A stretch of DNA of 40,081 bases from Deinococcota bacterium (GTDB taxonomy: Bacteria > Deinococcota > Deinococci > Deinococcales > Trueperaceae), in NCBI GenBank assembly GCA_963170125.1, contig CAUJFI010000132.1, forward strand, positions 20,001 through 60,081, in the 5' to 3' direction. The translations under genes and the position numbers were made by a program. Positions within the stretch are counted from its first letter, which is position 1; each line of letters opens with the position of its first letter. The notes under the pieces are model-generated. The model was not told where the DNA came from and did no database searches. It worked only from the letters and a program-made list of their open reading frames with translations. Of the stretch, positions 39,041 to 40,081 are shown one piece after another.

Positions 39041-39099
39041 CTCCCTGCGCATAGCATCCATCAAGCGCAACGCAAGTCGTTGAACCTGGGAGGCGTTCG

Positions 39100-39990
39100 A
39101 TGAAACAGGCCCTCGTGAAGCTCGTGTTCCTCGCCGCGGCAGTTTCCACGCTGTTCTCCATCGCGGTCGCTCAGGCCCCGATAACAGTGAGGATCGGTTT
39201 CAACCCGACCCAGAACTCCGACCTGCTCACCGCGGCCTCCGAGGGCATCGCCAACTACCTCGAGTCTCAGTTGGGCGGCGCCGTCGAAGTGCAGGTCTTC
39301 ATCCCCACGGACTACCGCGGCCTGATCGAGGCCATGGGCTCGGGTAACCTCGACTTCGCCTTCTTCCCGCCCGACGGCTTCGTGGTGGCCAACCAGGAAG
39401 TCGGGGCCATGGTGCTCCTCAAGTCCGTGCGCTCTGGCAACCCCTACTACTGGTCGGCCATCGTCGTGCGCAAGGACAGCGGCATCGAGAACATCGGCGA
39501 CCTCGAAGGCAAGTCCATCGCCTGGATCGACCCGAACTCGGCCGCCGGCTACACGTTCCCGCGCGCCGAGCTGATCACGGCCGGCATCAACCCTGACGAC
39601 TTCTTCAGCAACCAGGTCTATGCGGGCGGGCATGACGCCGCCGTGCTGGCCGTCCTCAACGGCTCCGTCGACGCGGCCGCCACCTTCGCGAACGACGACC
39701 AGAACATCTCCGGCGCCTGGACGCAGTTCCTGGACGCCGACCAGGCCAGCCAGATCACCGCCATCTTCTACACCCGGCCCATCCCCGGCGACACGTTCAG
39801 CGTCTCGCAACAGTTCGCCTCGGAACACCCGGCCCTGACCTACCAGATCGCGGCCGCCATCGCCACCATCAAGGCGCCCGACAACAACCTGCTGACGGAC
39901 CTTTACCGCATCGACTACATGATCCCGGCAGACAGCTCCGACTACGCCGTGGTGCGCGACACCCGTCGCATCCTGGGACTCGACCAGTAG
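39100..39990 (+). CDS. phnD: Phosphonate/phosphate-type ABC substrate-binding protein
   Basis: The 296-residue protein has an export signal (LVKLVFLAAAVSTLFSIAVA, cleaved near residue 25) and matches the PhnD/PtxB family: RIGFNPTQNSDLL at the first strand, FIPTDYRGLIEAMGSGNLDF, AFFPPDGFVVANQEVGA, YYWSAIVVRKDSGIENIGDL, the hinge-region IAWIDPNSAAGYTFPRAELI, and GGHDAAVLAVLNGSVDAAAT. It binds phosphonate, phosphite or phosphate outside the inner membrane. No permease or ATPase follows within the window, and a terminator-like hairpin lies just after the stop, so it may serve a transporter encoded elsewhere. The exact ligand is not determined. Confidence 0.92.
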   Translation: MKQALVKLVFLAAAVSTLFSIAVAQAPITVRIGFNPTQNSDLLTAASEGIANYLESQLGGAVEVQVFIPTDYRGLIEAMGSGNLDFAFFPPDGFVVANQEVGAMVLLKSVRSGNPYYWSAIVVRKDSGIENIGDLEGKSIAWIDPNSAAGYTFPRAELITAGINPDDFFSNQVYAGGHDAAVLAVLNGSVDAAATFANDDQNISGAWTQFLDADQASQITAIFYTRPIPGDTFSVSQQFASEHPALTYQIAAAIATIKAPDNNLLTDLYRIDYMIPADSSDYAVVRDTRRILGLDQ

Positions 39991-40001
39991 CCGACGGCGA
40001 G

Positions 40002-40041
40002 CGGGGGTGGGCGCCACTTCCGACAGTGGCGACCACCCCCG
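40002..40041 (+). terminator. Terminator hairpin after phnD
   Basis: CGGGGGTGG at 40002-40010 pairs with CCACCCCCG at 40033-40041, and GCCACT at 40013-40018 with AGTGGC at 40025-40030, separated by a two-by-two internal loop and closed by a six-base loop. No U-tract follows. Confidence 0.6.
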
Positions 40042-40081
40042 TGCCACGCGCCGCCCCCTCGCCGGCACGCGCGCACGATGA

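Noticed and set aside
1..40081. CRISPR arrays, insertion sequences, prophage or defence islands
   Set aside because: No regularly spaced direct repeats, transposase or integrase motifs, or foreign-looking composition were seen; the only tandem repeats are short and coding.

Overview
The window is gene-dense, very GC-rich bacterial chromosome. It has no rRNA, tRNA, CRISPR array, transposase or phage gene, and no stretch above 300 bases lacks a gene. A diderm lineage is indicated by an LptB-type ATPase and several lipoproteins. A homodimeric AceE/AceF pyruvate dehydrogenase, a DUF3084 coiled-coil membrane protein, a cysteine-free FmdB-like protein and many promoters of the form TANNNT placed about six bases before a start codon together suggest Deinococcota, possibly a Truepera relative. 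That assignment is inference; no marker gene here proves it.

Layout. 1-3107 (minus): an iron(III) ABC importer in the order ATPase, permease, binding protein, the last cut by the window edge. 3344-4910 (minus): a methyltransferase and a PEP-mutase/isocitrate-lyase family enzyme. 4959-7896: an MMPL/RND exporter divergent from a MarR regulator, with a cluster of CTAG motifs between them. 8133-10312: Nif3-like protein, thymidylate kinase and a glutamine cyclotransferase lipoprotein. 10368-13696: a cysteine-free FmdB-like protein divergent from gpsA and a two-gene ABC exporter. 13709-17380: a PAS-GGDEF cyclase, a sulfurtransferase, a SpoU-type RNA methyltransferase, a receiver-only response regulator and mscL. 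17434-20088: the DUF3084 protein and lptB. 20149-24253: aceE and aceF. 24441-27061: MTA/SAH nucleosidase, a small membrane protein and lysA. 27175-29097: a leaderless upstream ORF, a succinate-semialdehyde-type dehydrogenase and a small NTF2-like protein. 29101-33654: a lipoprotein, a SufR-like regulator, a MATE/ANKH-like transporter and a class V aminotransferase/cysteine desulfurase homologue. 33769-34826: a yybP-ykoY manganese riboswitch and a TerC family protein. 34910-37377: a GH5 glycosidase lipoprotein divergent from a secreted cupredoxin-like protein, with two strong hairpins between them. 37473-38968: a soluble NarL-type histidine kinase and response regulator. 39100-39990: a PhnD-type binding protein.

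Themes. Metal and sulfur handling recurs: iron import, manganese riboswitch with TerC, SufR-like regulator, desulfurase homologue, rhodanese and a copper-site protein. The strongest regulatory signals are the riboswitch, the repeated leaderless promoter layout (eight starts with exactly six bases between the -10 hexamer and the start codon), the upstream ORF that overlaps the dehydrogenase start by ATGA, and the tandem hairpins at 36374-36436. No clearly new multi-gene system is evident; the novel-looking material is regulatory.
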